Counted from the first letter of the stretch, positions 50,705 to 59,470 are shown. The stretch: 64,000 bases of DNA from JALZCH01 sp036387315 (GCA_036387315.1 DASVTY010000003.1:1-64000); one strand, 5' to 3'. Numbers and translations are program-made. Notes: a model not told the origin generated them from the sequence alone.

Positions 50705-51037
50705 ATGAATCAATCAAAAGCCGTCATCGTTTTTATGACCGCCCCTAAACGCGAAGAAGCCGAACGCCTGGCAGAAATTATTATCAACGAACGCCTTGCC
50801 GCGTGCGTTCAGATTTTGCCCGAAATCACGAGTTTTTATCATTGGCAAGGCAAAATCGAGCGCGACTTAGAAGTTTTGATGTTAGCCAAAACGACGATTG
50901 ATAAATTCCCCGAACTCGAAAAGACGGTGCGCGAAAATCACAGCTACGAGGTGCCGGAAATCATCGCCGTTCCCGCCGAAGCCGTTTCCGCACCGTATTT
51001 CAATTGGCTTATTAAGGAGATAGAGAATAAATTGTAA
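50705..51037 (+). CDS. cutA: CutA1 divalent-ion tolerance protein
   Basis: The 110-residue trimeric protein family CutA1 is represented by VIVFMTAPKREEAERLAEIIINERLAACVQILPEI near residue 7, SFYHWQGKIE near residue 45, and the end YEVPEIIAVPAEAVSAPYFNWL. It has been linked to copper tolerance in E. coli, but its role in other bacteria is unclear. An ATG lies just after an AACTATC-word element, with no good ribosome binding site. Confidence 0.93.
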   Translation: MNQSKAVIVFMTAPKREEAERLAEIIINERLAACVQILPEITSFYHWQGKIERDLEVLMLAKTTIDKFPELEKTVRENHSYEVPEIIAVPAEAVSAPYFNWLIKEIENKL

Positions 51038-51061
51038 ATCCGTTTGTTGCTCATTTTGTTG

Positions 51062-51481
51062 TTATGAGAGTTTGGCTTTAAATCTATATTGCAAATATGA
51101 CATTAAACCATTGATAATCACTGCCGTAACTAACATCATCCCGATTCGTACCGAGTGTACCCAAATCGGCGATGTCAAATATTTTGGATTTATAACGAAG
51201 GCAATATACAAATATAGAACCAGACTTGCAACCATATAACTGGCGAGTCCTGCGAGAAAGCGGTGGAAATAGTTGATTTTAGTTTTTTTGATTAGCCAAA
51301 AAAAACCAATTACCAAAATTGCGTAAGGAATTAGTGTTAGAGCACCGTTGGTTGTAAGCGAGTATTTTAATATTAGTAAAACTCCGATGGTAAACCCCCA
51401 AATTAGAGATAAAAAGGGTAAATTTTTCGGTTCATCAAGCCATTCAGCAAAACCTTGATACTTTCTATTTTTAAAACTCAT
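51062..51481 (-). CDS. Small four-helix membrane protein, unknown
   Basis: From the ATG at 51481 (GAGG upstream) the 139-residue protein has four hydrophobic segments: PFLSLIWGFTIGVLLILKYS, ALTLIPYAILVIGFFWLI, RFLAGLASYMVASLVLYLYIAFVI and VRIGMMLVTAVIINGLMSYL. No motif or family recognised. AT-richer than neighbours. It shares a gap with a 54-bp perfect palindrome. Confidence 0.7.
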   Translation of the reverse strand: MSFKNRKYQGFAEWLDEPKNLPFLSLIWGFTIGVLLILKYSLTTNGALTLIPYAILVIGFFWLIKKTKINYFHRFLAGLASYMVASLVLYLYIAFVINPKYLTSPIWVHSVRIGMMLVTAVIINGLMSYLQYRFKAKLS

Positions 51482-51527
51482 CTCTGACCTCAACTTTGTT
51501 AATAGTTTGCTGTTTTTATTATTCGTT

Positions 51528-51581
51528 TTTATCAGATGTACTCCGCAGTAAAAATTTTTACTGCGGAGTACATCTGATAAA
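51528..51581. repeat. 54-bp perfect palindrome
   Basis: The two 27-bp arms are exact reverse complements with no spacer (centre AAAAATTTTT at 51550-51559). It sits between two minus-strand genes, 18 bp past the stop of the fulvocin-like gene. No U tract follows, so it is not a plain Rho-independent terminator. Confidence 0.9.
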
Positions 51582-51598
51582 TTCTAATTATTAACGGG

Positions 51599-52612
51599 TT
51601 ACGGTTTGCATAGTCCGTCACATTCATTCCACATGCCGTAGCCGCAACCAAACAAAGTTGTTTCGCAACCACCAATGTGACATCTTTTCGTTCCTCCCGA
51701 CCATGTGCCGCACCAGTCGTCAGCGTAATGACATCCGCAATTTTCTTTCGACTCCTCTATCGGATCCTCTGAATTAGAGGTATTTGATTTAGTGTTTTTT
51801 CGCTCAGCACAACTTTTGCCACCAAGCGAAGCAAATATGTTGAAAGCATCTTCTTTTGAAAAAAAGTTCAAGGTTCGTTCTTTTGCTGATTCTTGTATAA
51901 CCTTGTTTTTAGCCCATTCAGGCGTTCCTTTTACTGCGCTATAGAATTCAGGAGACACTATAGAAATAGCTTCACTTATAAAATTAAGCTGCTCCCTATT
52001 CAGAAAGCGTTTAGCAATTTGAGATGCGAAATGAAGTCTTACGATGTTGCTTTTCTCCTGAGCCGAGGCTTTACTAAATTCGCCTCTCCGCTCATTTTGA
52101 TAAATCGGAGCGGTAATTTGCTGGTATTTTTCCAGAAGTTGGATGTCAGTATTGTCTCCACCTAAACTAGCGAAGATTTCAAAAACTTCTTTCTTAGAGA
52201 ATACAAGCGACGATGTTTGTTGAAGAGAAGTCGTTTTCTGCTGAGCGATGGAACGTTTTTCAATATTATCCGCATAGCTTTCTGGAGTAATCATTGAAAT
52301 TGCTTCCAAAATTACATCCTTTTGCTCTTGATTTAAATTCGGGCGTTTAACCAATTGCATCGCTAGGTGCAATTTAAATATCTCGCTTTTTTCTACAGAA
52401 GGTAACTTTAAAAATAAGGCTCGTCTTTCAGGCATATTTGCGTTCATCGGAAGAGCCGAAATTTCTTTGTAAGTTTGCAAAATGTCAATATCTGTTTTCG
52501 TTTTTGGAGATTGCTTTTCATTAGCAATCTCTTGAGCGATTACAGTTGAGGTCAGAACTACGAATGCGCTAACAAGTAAAACGAAAAGCGCTAAGTTGTG
52601 TGCTTTTTGCAT
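51599..52612 (-). CDS. Secreted precursor with fulvocin C-like Cys-rich C-terminus
   Basis: The 337-residue protein has a Sec signal (ALFVLLVSAFVVLTSTVIAQ). Two similar domains follow: about residues 43-148 and 158-264, both containing IxxLHxAxQxxKR, an EAIS(M/I)(I/V)(S/T)PE segment and ending in (FSKKEVFEIFASLGG / FSKEDAFNIFASLGG). After a Ser/Asn linker, the last 45 residues hold eight Cys (C-x-C-x6-C ... GCGYGMW). This pattern agrees with fulvocin C, a Cys-rich myxobacterial bacteriocin. I infer a secreted antibacterial or related Cys-rich peptide made as part of a larger precursor. No immunity gene is evident, though a small membrane protein lies next to it. Confidence 0.78.
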   Translation of the reverse strand: MQKAHNLALFVLLVSAFVVLTSTVIAQEIANEKQSPKTKTDIDILQTYKEISALPMNANMPERRALFLKLPSVEKSEIFKLHLAMQLVKRPNLNQEQKDVILEAISMITPESYADNIEKRSIAQQKTTSLQQTSSLVFSKKEVFEIFASLGGDNTDIQLLEKYQQITAPIYQNERRGEFSKASAQEKSNIVRLHFASQIAKRFLNREQLNFISEAISIVSPEFYSAVKGTPEWAKNKVIQESAKERTLNFFSKEDAFNIFASLGGKSCAERKNTKSNTSNSEDPIEESKENCGCHYADDWCGTWSGGTKRCHIGGCETTLFGCGYGMWNECDGLCKP

Positions 52613-52809
52613 TTGGGGTGACCTTTTTGAACGAATTGATTCTATGTAGATAAAAGAAGGAAATACTTTTAACTGGTTTGATTCCGATTTTCAAAAGTTC
52701 AAAAGATTGAGACTTCCGACTCTTATTTACGCCAATGCTTATATCATAAAAACCGTACAATTTACAATTTTTTGGAGATAAAATTTGCCATATAGAAAGC
52801 CATTACTGA

Positions 52810-53565
52810 TTAATAATCGTCGCCGTTAAATTCGGGAAGATTTTCCTGACTTTTGACGATGAAATTTACGGCGTCCTGCGGCGAATCTGTCAAATGCAGC
52901 AGTCTTAAATCGTTTTGGTCAATATTTCCGGCTTTGAGCATTGTCGTTGAAAGCCACTGAACGAGTCCCTGCCAATACTGCGAACCGAACAGCACGACCG
53001 GAAAGTTACGAATTTTGTGTGTTTGAATCAGCGTCAAAGCCTCGAACAGTTCGTCCAAAGTCCCGAAACCGCCGGGCAAAATGATGAAAGCGTTGCTGTA
53101 TTTGATAAACATCATCTTGCGGACGAAGAAATAATTGAACGACAATGATTTCGTTTGATACCGATTCGGGTTTTGTTCAAACGGCAATTCGATATTGCAG
53201 CCGATTGACTGCCCGCCCGCTTCAAACGCGCCGCGATTTGCCGCTTCCATAATTCCCGGACCGCCGCCCGTGATCACGGTAAAACCTTTTTGCGCAAGAA
53301 GCGCACCCGTTTCGCGCGCCGCCGCGTAAAACGGGTCTTTTTCGGAGGTGCGCGCCGAACCGAAAATCGAAACGCCGTTGCTGACGTAAGCCAATTCGTC
53401 AAAACCGTCAACGAATTCGCCCATAATGCGAAACACGCGCCACGAAGCTGAAGGCTTAAAATCGTCCGCCTTCGGACTTTGCAGCAGTTTTTCGTCCTGT
53501 GTTGCCGGTTTCTCTTCGTATTTTGCTTCGGCTTCTAATTGTGAGTCTGATTTTGTTTTTGCCAC
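52810..53565 (-). CDS. LOG family protein (TIGR00730-type)
   Basis: The 251-residue protein contains VSIFGSARTSEKDPFY, GFTVITGGGPGIMEAANRGA (about residue 100) and LPGGFGTLDELFE (about residue 165), the signature of LOG/lysine-decarboxylase-like Rossmann proteins. Relatives cleave cytokinin ribotides or nucleotide monophosphates to free the base. The first 45 residues are a disordered acidic/Lys region. Start is a GTG at 53565 just before a 9-nt-word repeat element, with no ribosome binding site seen. Confidence 0.9.
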   Translation of the reverse strand: MAKTKSDSQLEAEAKYEEKPATQDEKLLQSPKADDFKPSASWRVFRIMGEFVDGFDELAYVSNGVSIFGSARTSEKDPFYAAARETGALLAQKGFTVITGGGPGIMEAANRGAFEAGGQSIGCNIELPFEQNPNRYQTKSLSFNYFFVRKMMFIKYSNAFIILPGGFGTLDELFEALTLIQTHKIRNFPVVLFGSQYWQGLVQWLSTTMLKAGNIDQNDLRLLHLTDSPQDAVNFIVKSQENLPEFNGDDY

Positions 53566-53571
53566 TAAAAA

Positions 53572-53676
53572 AGTCTAGCGAGTCTAGCGAGTCTAGCGAG
53601 TCTGGCGAGTCGGAAGAGTCAGTTTAATTCATTTGACTCGCCAGACTTGCCGGACTCGCTAGACTCGCTAGACTCT
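53572..53676. repeat. Inverted-repeat element with 9-nt words (AGTCTAGCG)
   Basis: The left arm 53572-53610 has AGTCTAGCG three times, then AGTCTGGCG and AGTCGGAAG. The right arm 53635-53676 has the complements of AGTCTAGCG, AGTCCGGCA and AGTCTGGCG. The loop is about 24 nt. This is the only clear 9-nt-word element. Its right end touches the fabI stop codon. Confidence 0.88.
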
Positions 53677-54443
53677 TAAATCCCCATAATGTTGTAGCCG
53701 CAATCAACGTAGATTGTTTCGCCCGTGATTGCGCTGGATAAATTGCTGACTAAAAAAAGCGCCGCATTCCCGACTTCGCGCTGTTCGACGCTGCGCTTTA
53801 AAGGCGCTTTTTCGCGGACGTGTTTGAGCATATCGCTGATTCCACTGCCGACGCCCATTGCCGCGAGCGTCTTGATCGGTCCCGCGCTAATCGCGTTGAC
53901 GCGAATGTTTTCTTTGCCCAAATCGGCGGCGAGATAACGAGTCGAAGCCTCAAGAGCGGCTTTTGCAACGCCCATCACGTTATATTTCGAGACGACTTTT
54001 TCCGCTCCGTAATAAGTCATTGTCACGATGCTCCCGCCTTCGTTCATTAACGGGCGCGCGGCTTGCGAGAGCTGTGGCAGAGAAAACGCGCTGATTTCCA
54101 TCGCTTTTAAAAACGCTTCGCGGCTGGTCGCGGCAAACTCGCCTTCGAGAGCTTCGCGCGGAGCAAAAGCGATTGAGTGAATTAGAAAATCGAGTCTGCC
54201 GAATTCGTTTTTGATTTTTTCAAAAAATGCTGCGACTTCTTCGTCGTTCGTCACGTCGCAGGGCGCGATAATCGTGTCGGGCATATCAGCGGTCAGTTTT
54301 TCAACGTTTTCTTTCAAACGCTCGCCCTGATAATTAAACGCCAAACGCGCGCCGTTCTCCGCGCACGCCTGCGCGCACGCCCACGCAATCGAGCGTCTGT
54401 TTGCGACGCCGAAAACGGCTCCGAATTTATTTTCCAACATCAT
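53676..54443 (-). CDS. fabI: Enoyl-[acyl-carrier-protein] reductase (NADH), FabI
   Basis: This short-chain dehydrogenase performs the last step of fatty-acid chain elongation. I chose the ATG at 54443 (MMLENKFGAVFGVANRRSIAWACA); the frame extends to a TTG two codons upstream. The 255-residue protein has GVANRRSIAWA for cofactor binding, SIAFAP near residue 90, and the catalytic set YYGAEKVVSKYNVMGVAKAALE (Tyr then Lys, near residues 145-165). Length and motifs are FabI, not FabK or FabV. Confidence 0.94.
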   Translation of the reverse strand: MMLENKFGAVFGVANRRSIAWACAQACAENGARLAFNYQGERLKENVEKLTADMPDTIIAPCDVTNDEEVAAFFEKIKNEFGRLDFLIHSIAFAPREALEGEFAATSREAFLKAMEISAFSLPQLSQAARPLMNEGGSIVTMTYYGAEKVVSKYNVMGVAKAALEASTRYLAADLGKENIRVNAISAGPIKTLAAMGVGSGISDMLKHVREKAPLKRSVEQREVGNAALFLVSNLSSAITGETIYVDCGYNIMGI

Positions 54444-54546
54444 TTTCAAACTCGCGTCTTTTCGTCTAAATTCATAAACGGAGTTCGCCCCTGTAAAAGC
54501 AAACTCCGTCAGAAACGAAAGAGTTTAACATACACACTGAAATTTT

Positions 54547-55908
54547 ATGAACAGTGCGCGCCCGCTTGTTTTAATTGTCGAAGACGAAGAAATTCTGCGC
54601 TCGATCTTACGCCGTCTGCTCGAAGACGCAGGTTATTCGGTTGCGACGGCGGACAGCGCCGAAGCCGCGCTTGAAATTTTTACGACCAGTGCCATCGCAG
54701 TCACGCTGACGGATATTCGGATGGCTGGAATGGACGGACTTGCGCTTCTCGACCAAATCAAAGCCGTTGACGCCGAAGCGCTTGTAATTATTATGACCGC
54801 ATTTTCGTCTGTTGATTCGGCAATCGCCGCTCTCAGAAAAGGCGCTTACGATTACATTACAAAACCGTTTGTCAACGAAGATTTGCTCCAAACCGTCAAA
54901 AACGCTCTGCGCCAGCACGAGCTTTTTAGCGAAAACCGCGCTTTGCGGCGCGAGCTTGATAAAAAATACAGTTTCGCGGAAATCATCGGCACTTCCGAAT
55001 CTCTGCAAAGCGTTTTCCGTCTCGTCGAAAAAGTCGCCGCAACAAACACCAGCATTCTGATTCAAGGCGAAAGCGGCACGGGCAAAGAGCTAATCGCCCG
55101 CGCGATTCATCATCACAGCTCGCGCGCCGCAAAACCTTTTCTCGCCGTCAACTGCGGCTCACTGCCCGAATCTCTGCTCGAATCGGAATTGTTCGGACAC
55201 ACGAAAGGCGCGTTTACCGGCGCAGTCGCCGACAAAAAAGGCTTGTTTCGTTCAGCCGAAAACGGTACGGTTTTTTTGGACGAAATCGGCGAGATTTCAC
55301 AGGCAATGCAGGTCAGATTGCTTCGCGCGCTTCAAGAACACGAAGTCACGCCGGTCGGTTCGAGTCTTTCCGTAAAATTCGACGCCCGGATTATCGCCGC
55401 TACTAACCGCGATTTGGAAAAAGCGGTCGAGACGGGAGATTTTCGTGAAGATTTGTTTTATCGCTTAAACGTGATCGAAATCTGGCTGCCGCCGCTGCGT
55501 GAGCGCCGCGAAGACATTCCGCTGCTCGTTCGCCACTTCATCAAAAAAATCGCCCGCGCGCAAAACGCGCCGGAAAAATCAATCGCTTCGGACGCGATGG
55601 CGGCGCTCGTCAGCTACAACTTTCCCGGCAATGTCCGCGAATTGGAAAACGCCGTCGAACGCGCTTTCACCTTGAGCGGCGATGAAATTGACGCGGCAAG
55701 CCTGCCGCCGCGAATCAAAAACTCAGCCGCCCACGCTCTGCCGGTTCGCGACACTGAATCGTTTCGCCCGACGCTCGAAGAAATAGAACGACGTTATATT
55801 TTCGAGATTTTAAATTCCGTCAATCAGGACAAAACCGAAGCCGCCAACATTTTAGGCATTGATTTATCCACGCTTTACCGCAAATTGAAACGCTATGATG
55901 TTGTTTAA
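54547..55908 (+). CDS. NtrC-type sigma-54-dependent response regulator
   Basis: The 453-residue protein has a receiver domain (residues 3-120; phospho-acceptor Asp in TLTDIRMAGMDG, Lys in ITKPFVNED), a sigma-54 AAA+ domain (about 137-380) with GESGTGKELIARAIH, GAFTGAVADKKG and FLDEIGEIS, and a Fis-type helix-turn-helix (EAANILGIDLSTLYRKLKRY). It would activate sigma-54 promoters when phosphorylated. No cognate histidine kinase is in the window. It is divergent from fabI. Confidence 0.94.
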   Translation: MNSARPLVLIVEDEEILRSILRRLLEDAGYSVATADSAEAALEIFTTSAIAVTLTDIRMAGMDGLALLDQIKAVDAEALVIIMTAFSSVDSAIAALRKGAYDYITKPFVNEDLLQTVKNALRQHELFSENRALRRELDKKYSFAEIIGTSESLQSVFRLVEKVAATNTSILIQGESGTGKELIARAIHHHSSRAAKPFLAVNCGSLPESLLESELFGHTKGAFTGAVADKKGLFRSAENGTVFLDEIGEISQAMQVRLLRALQEHEVTPVGSSLSVKFDARIIAATNRDLEKAVETGDFREDLFYRLNVIEIWLPPLRERREDIPLLVRHFIKKIARAQNAPEKSIASDAMAALVSYNFPGNVRELENAVERAFTLSGDEIDAASLPPRIKNSAAHALPVRDTESFRPTLEEIERRYIFEILNSVNQDKTEAANILGIDLSTLYRKLKRYDVV

Positions 55909-55974
55909 AATAAAAAGTCTGGACAATATCCGTTGATAGAAGTTATAACCGAAGGCAATTTAACAAATAAATTT

Positions 55975-58440
55975 ATGAATCTGGATTCAACAAAAACGGC
56001 TGAAACCGTCGCTGAAAAATTGAACGGCAATTCAAAGCGGGCGGGCGCGCTCGTGCTAGATTTATCGGATGTCGGCGCGGATGACGTGGCGCTGGTCGGC
56101 GGCAAATGCGCGTCTTTGGGCGAGCTTTTCCGCGAGTTGACGACGCAGGGCGTCCGCGCGGTTGACGGTTTTTCGACGACGAGTCATGCCTACAATCTGC
56201 TGCTCGAAACCGGCGGCGTGCGCAAACGCCTGCAAAAGCTGTTGAAGAATCTGGATGTCGAAAATCTCGAAGAGCTGGCGCGCGTCGGCGCGGAAGCCAG
56301 ACGTTTGATGCTCGAAACGCCGTTTTCGCCGGAATTGGAAACGGCGCTGTTGGACGCTTACGAGCGTTTGTGCGAGCGTTCGGGAAGGAAAAACTGCGAA
56401 GTTGCGGTGCGCTCGTCCGCGACGGCGGAAGATTTGCCCGACGCTTCGTTTGCCGGACAGCAGGACACGATTTTAAACGTGCGCGGCGAACATCAGCTTT
56501 TGGAAGCCTGTCGCCAATGTTTCGCGTCGCTCTGGACTGATCGCGCGATTTCTTATCGTCAAAACAAAGATTTCGATCATTTCGACGTAGCGCTGTCAAT
56601 CGGAGTGCAGCCGATGGTGCGTTCCGATATTGCTTGTTCCGGTGTGATGTTTACGCTCGACACCGAAAGCGGTTTCCGCGATGTCGTTGTAATAAACGGC
56701 GCGTGGGGACTAGGCGAAGCGGTTGTTCAGGGAATGGCGACGCCCGACGAATGGATTGTTTTTAAACCGACTTTGAAACAGGGCTTTCGCCCGATTGTGA
56801 CCAGAAAGCTGGGCGTTAAAGAAGTCAAAATGGTTTTCGCCGACGAAGGCACGGGAACCGAAGTGCGTCCGGTCGTCGAAACACAGCGCAAACGCTTTTG
56901 TCTCGCCGGTTACGAAGTTTTGCAGCTTGCAACTTGGGCGTCCCAGATTGAAGACCATTATTCAAAACGCGCAGGTTTTCCGCAGCCGATGGACATCGAA
57001 TGGGCGAAGGACGGAATTACGGGCGAGCTTTTTATTTTGCAGGCGCGACCGGAAACCGTTCACGCGCAGAACAAGGAAAATTACATCGAAAGTTATCGTT
57101 TAACCGGAATTCACGGAACGCCGCTGGTGACGGGCGTAGCGGTCGGCGAAAAAATATCGCACGGAAAAGTCCACATTTTGCTCGACCCGAACAAATTAAC
57201 AACTTTCAAAGCGGGCGATATTCTCGTCACTTCGATGACCGATCCGGCTTGGGAGCCGATTATGAAACGCGCGTCGGCGATTGTCACCGAACGCGGCGGG
57301 CGCACTTGTCACAGCGCGATTATCAGCCGGGAGTTGGGTTTACCGTGCATCGTCGGCACCGGAAATGCGACCGAAATCTTGAAATCCGGGACGGACGTGA
57401 CGGTTTCGTGCGCCGAGGGCGCGCAGGGCAACATTTATTACGGCACGATTGATTTTACTGTTGACCGTCATGTGATTGACAATGAAACGCGCCCACAAAC
57501 GCAGGTGATGATGAATGTCGGCGATCCCGATCACGCATTTTCGGTCGCGCAACTGCCAAACGACGGAGTAGGCTTGGCGCGTCTCGAATTTATCATCAAC
57601 AACCACATAGGCGTTCACCCGATGGCGCTGGTTAATTATCCGAATCTCAAACGGCGCGAAACGATTGAAGAAATTGCTTCGCGCATCGGCGAAGAAGACC
57701 CGAAAGATTTTTTCGTCAGAAAATTAGCCGAAGGCGTCGGGCGAATCGCCGCAGCTTTTTATCCGAAACCCGTCATCGTGCGAATGTCGGATTTTAAATC
57801 GAACGAATACGCGCGACTGATCGGCGGAAAAGAGTTTGAGCCGCACGAGGAAAATCCGATGCTCGGTTTTCGCGGCGCGTCCCGCTATTACGACGACCGC
57901 TATAAAGCCGGTTTCAGATTAGAATGTCTCGCCTTGCACCGCGTCCGCGAAGATATGGGTTTGACGAACGTCAAAGCGATGATTCCGTTTGTCCGAACAG
58001 TCGAAGAAGCCGAAAAAGTTGTTCAATGCATGGCGGAACACGGTCTCAAACAAGGCGAAAACGATTTGGAAATTTACGCAATGTGCGAGCTTCCCGCAAA
58101 CGTCGTTTTCGCCGACGAGTTTTTGCAGGTTTTCGACGGTTATTCAATCGGTTCAAACGATTTGACGCAGCTTGCTTTGGGTTTGGATAGAGATTCGGAA
58201 ATGGTCGCGCATCTGTTTGACGAGCGCAACGGCGCGGTCGAAAAAATGGTCGCAATGGCGATTGACGCGGCGAAACGAGCGGGCAAAAAAATCGGCATCT
58301 GCGGGCAAGCGCCTTCGGATTACCCGGAATTTGCCGAATTCCTCGTCGAACGCGGAATCAATTCGATTTCGCTCAACCCCGATACGGTGATTCAAACGAC
58401 GCAGACTATTTTGGAAACTGAAGGCAGGTTAAAGAAATAA
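55975..58440 (+). CDS. ppsA: Phosphoenolpyruvate synthase
   Basis: This enzyme converts pyruvate, ATP and water to PEP, AMP and phosphate in gluconeogenesis. I chose the ATG at 55975; the longer frame begins with TTG. The 821-residue protein has the N-terminal nucleotide domain (LVGGKCASLGELFREL, VAVRSSATAEDLPDASFAGQ), the phosphohistidine motif GGRTCHSAIISRELGLPCIVG (about residue 440) and the C-terminal PEP domain (YSIGSNDLTQLALGLDRD). The rhodanese gene starts 3 nt after its stop. Confidence 0.95.
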   Translation: MNLDSTKTAETVAEKLNGNSKRAGALVLDLSDVGADDVALVGGKCASLGELFRELTTQGVRAVDGFSTTSHAYNLLLETGGVRKRLQKLLKNLDVENLEELARVGAEARRLMLETPFSPELETALLDAYERLCERSGRKNCEVAVRSSATAEDLPDASFAGQQDTILNVRGEHQLLEACRQCFASLWTDRAISYRQNKDFDHFDVALSIGVQPMVRSDIACSGVMFTLDTESGFRDVVVINGAWGLGEAVVQGMATPDEWIVFKPTLKQGFRPIVTRKLGVKEVKMVFADEGTGTEVRPVVETQRKRFCLAGYEVLQLATWASQIEDHYSKRAGFPQPMDIEWAKDGITGELFILQARPETVHAQNKENYIESYRLTGIHGTPLVTGVAVGEKISHGKVHILLDPNKLTTFKAGDILVTSMTDPAWEPIMKRASAIVTERGGRTCHSAIISRELGLPCIVGTGNATEILKSGTDVTVSCAEGAQGNIYYGTIDFTVDRHVIDNETRPQTQVMMNVGDPDHAFSVAQLPNDGVGLARLEFIINNHIGVHPMALVNYPNLKRRETIEEIASRIGEEDPKDFFVRKLAEGVGRIAAAFYPKPVIVRMSDFKSNEYARLIGGKEFEPHEENPMLGFRGASRYYDDRYKAGFRLECLALHRVREDMGLTNVKAMIPFVRTVEEAEKVVQCMAEHGLKQGENDLEIYAMCELPANVVFADEFLQVFDGYSIGSNDLTQLALGLDRDSEMVAHLFDERNGAVEKMVAMAIDAAKRAGKKIGICGQAPSDYPEFAEFLVERGINSISLNPDTVIQTTQTILETEGRLKK

Positions 58441-58442
58441 TT

Positions 58443-58763
58443 ATGCAGGAAATTACGGTAACCGAATTAAAACAAAAAATTGACGCGGGCGAAGAAGTGC
58501 AGATTATTGACGTGCGCGAACAGAACGAGCGCGATTTCGCCAAAATACCGGACAGCAAATTGATTCCGAGCGGAGAAATACTTAACCGGATGAACGAGCT
58601 TGATTCGTCGCGCCCGGCTGTTTTGCATTGTCATGGCGGCGGCAGAAGCAGCCGCGCAATCGAAGCCTTAAAACAAGCCGGATATGAAGGAGAACTTTAT
58701 AATCTCAAAGGCGGCATTACCGCCTGGTCGGACGAAGTTGATCCGAGCGTCCCTAAATATTAA
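58443..58763 (+). CDS. Rhodanese-like domain protein
   Basis: The 106-residue protein is a single rhodanese domain: TELKQKIDAGEEVQIIDVREQNERDF at the start, active-site loop HCHGGGRSSRA (Cys near residue 61) and YNLKGGITAWSDEVDP at the end. It probably transfers sulfane sulfur. It starts 2 nt after ppsA, so they form an operon. A hairpin element of GAGAACG words follows. Confidence 0.92.
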   Translation: MQEITVTELKQKIDAGEEVQIIDVREQNERDFAKIPDSKLIPSGEILNRMNELDSSRPAVLHCHGGGRSSRAIEALKQAGYEGELYNLKGGITAWSDEVDPSVPKY

Positions 58764-58769
58764 TGAATT

Positions 58770-58851
58770 GAGAACGGAGAACTGAGGATGGAGAATAGCG
58801 GAAGATTGTTTTATATTCGGTTCTCCGTTTTCAGTTCTCCCTTCTCCGTTA
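58770..58851. repeat. Heptamer inverted-repeat element (GAGAACG words)
   Basis: The left arm 58770-58797 reads GAGAACG, GAGAACT, GAGGATG, GAGAATA. The right arm 58818-58850 carries related complements (ACGGAGA, AGGGAGA, ACTGAAA, ACGGAGA). The loop is about 20 nt. The right arm encodes the last dozen codons of the ferredoxin-like gene. Confidence 0.85.
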
Positions 58852-59128
58852 ACTTAATTTCATCATCCATCTTTATAATTTTCATATTTTCCCGAACTTT
58901 TGTGCGGCAGGCGAGAACGGTTTTTTCGGCATTTCCGTTATCGAGCCAGACCTGGCAGTTCGTACAAGTGCCGTTCCAGCAGAATTCGCCAATTGAAATT
59001 GATTCGAGAGAGAGAAACTGAAAACAGCGGAGGAGCGTATTATTCTCCGGCACTTGCCGGATTTCGCCGCAGATTTCGATTGAAATTAGTTTTTCGTAAG
59101 GCTCGAAGATGTCCGGTTCGTTCGTCAC
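58811..59128 (-). CDS. 2Fe-2S ferredoxin-like protein
   Basis: The 105-residue protein has a plant-type 2Fe-2S cluster motif: FCWNGTCTNCQVW (C-x4-C-x2-C near residues 50-57) and a fourth Cys in VLACRTKV. IPGC-like GEIRQVPENNTLLRCF precedes it. It is probably an electron-transfer domain. Start is taken as GTG at 59128 without a visible ribosome binding site. The last dozen residues (LTEKGELKTENR) come from a repeat element, so the native C-terminus may have been replaced. Confidence 0.8.
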   Translation of the reverse strand: MTNEPDIFEPYEKLISIEICGEIRQVPENNTLLRCFQFLSLESISIGEFCWNGTCTNCQVWLDNGNAEKTVLACRTKVRENMKIIKMDDEIKLTEKGELKTENRI

Positions 59129-59206
59129 GCGGGCGATTTTAGCACGAAAATATTTTCACAAAGTTTTTTTTGCTGTTAAACTTTTCGTTAAGGAGTCGTG
59201 AGAAAA

Positions 59207-59428
59207 ATGTCTTTAGTGATGTACATCAAACCGGGCTGCCCGTATTGCCAGCGCGCCCGCGATTATTACAACGAGAACAACATTTCGTTCGTCGAGTATG
59301 ACGCCGAAAACGACAGCGCGCGGCGCAAAGAGATGTTCGGATTTTCGGGCGGCGACCCGACCGTTCCTTGTATCATCGAAAACGGAAAATATCTGCAATC
59401 GGGCTGGGGCGACCCGCCGCGCGGCTGA
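59207..59428 (+). CDS. Glutaredoxin-like protein
   Basis: ATG at 59207 follows AAGGAG with 11-nt spacing (a GTG nine bases upstream is too close). The 73-residue protein has the redox motif CPYCQRARDYY at residues 11-14, the cis-Pro TVPCIIENG and a C-terminal GWGDPPRG. This is the UXX-star/Grx-like short family. Likely a thiol reductant. A terminator hairpin follows. Confidence 0.88.
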   Translation: MSLVMYIKPGCPYCQRARDYYNENNISFVEYDAENDSARRKEMFGFSGGDPTVPCIIENGKYLQSGWGDPPRG

Positions 59429-59444
59429 ACGGTCAGCAACGATT

Positions 59445-59470
59445 AGCCGACAGTTTGTCGGCTTTGCTTA
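59445..59470 (+). terminator. Terminator after the glutaredoxin gene
   Basis: AGCCGACA pairs perfectly with TGTCGGCT around a 3-nt loop and is followed by TTGCTTATTT. It starts 17 nt after the stop. Confidence 0.7.
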
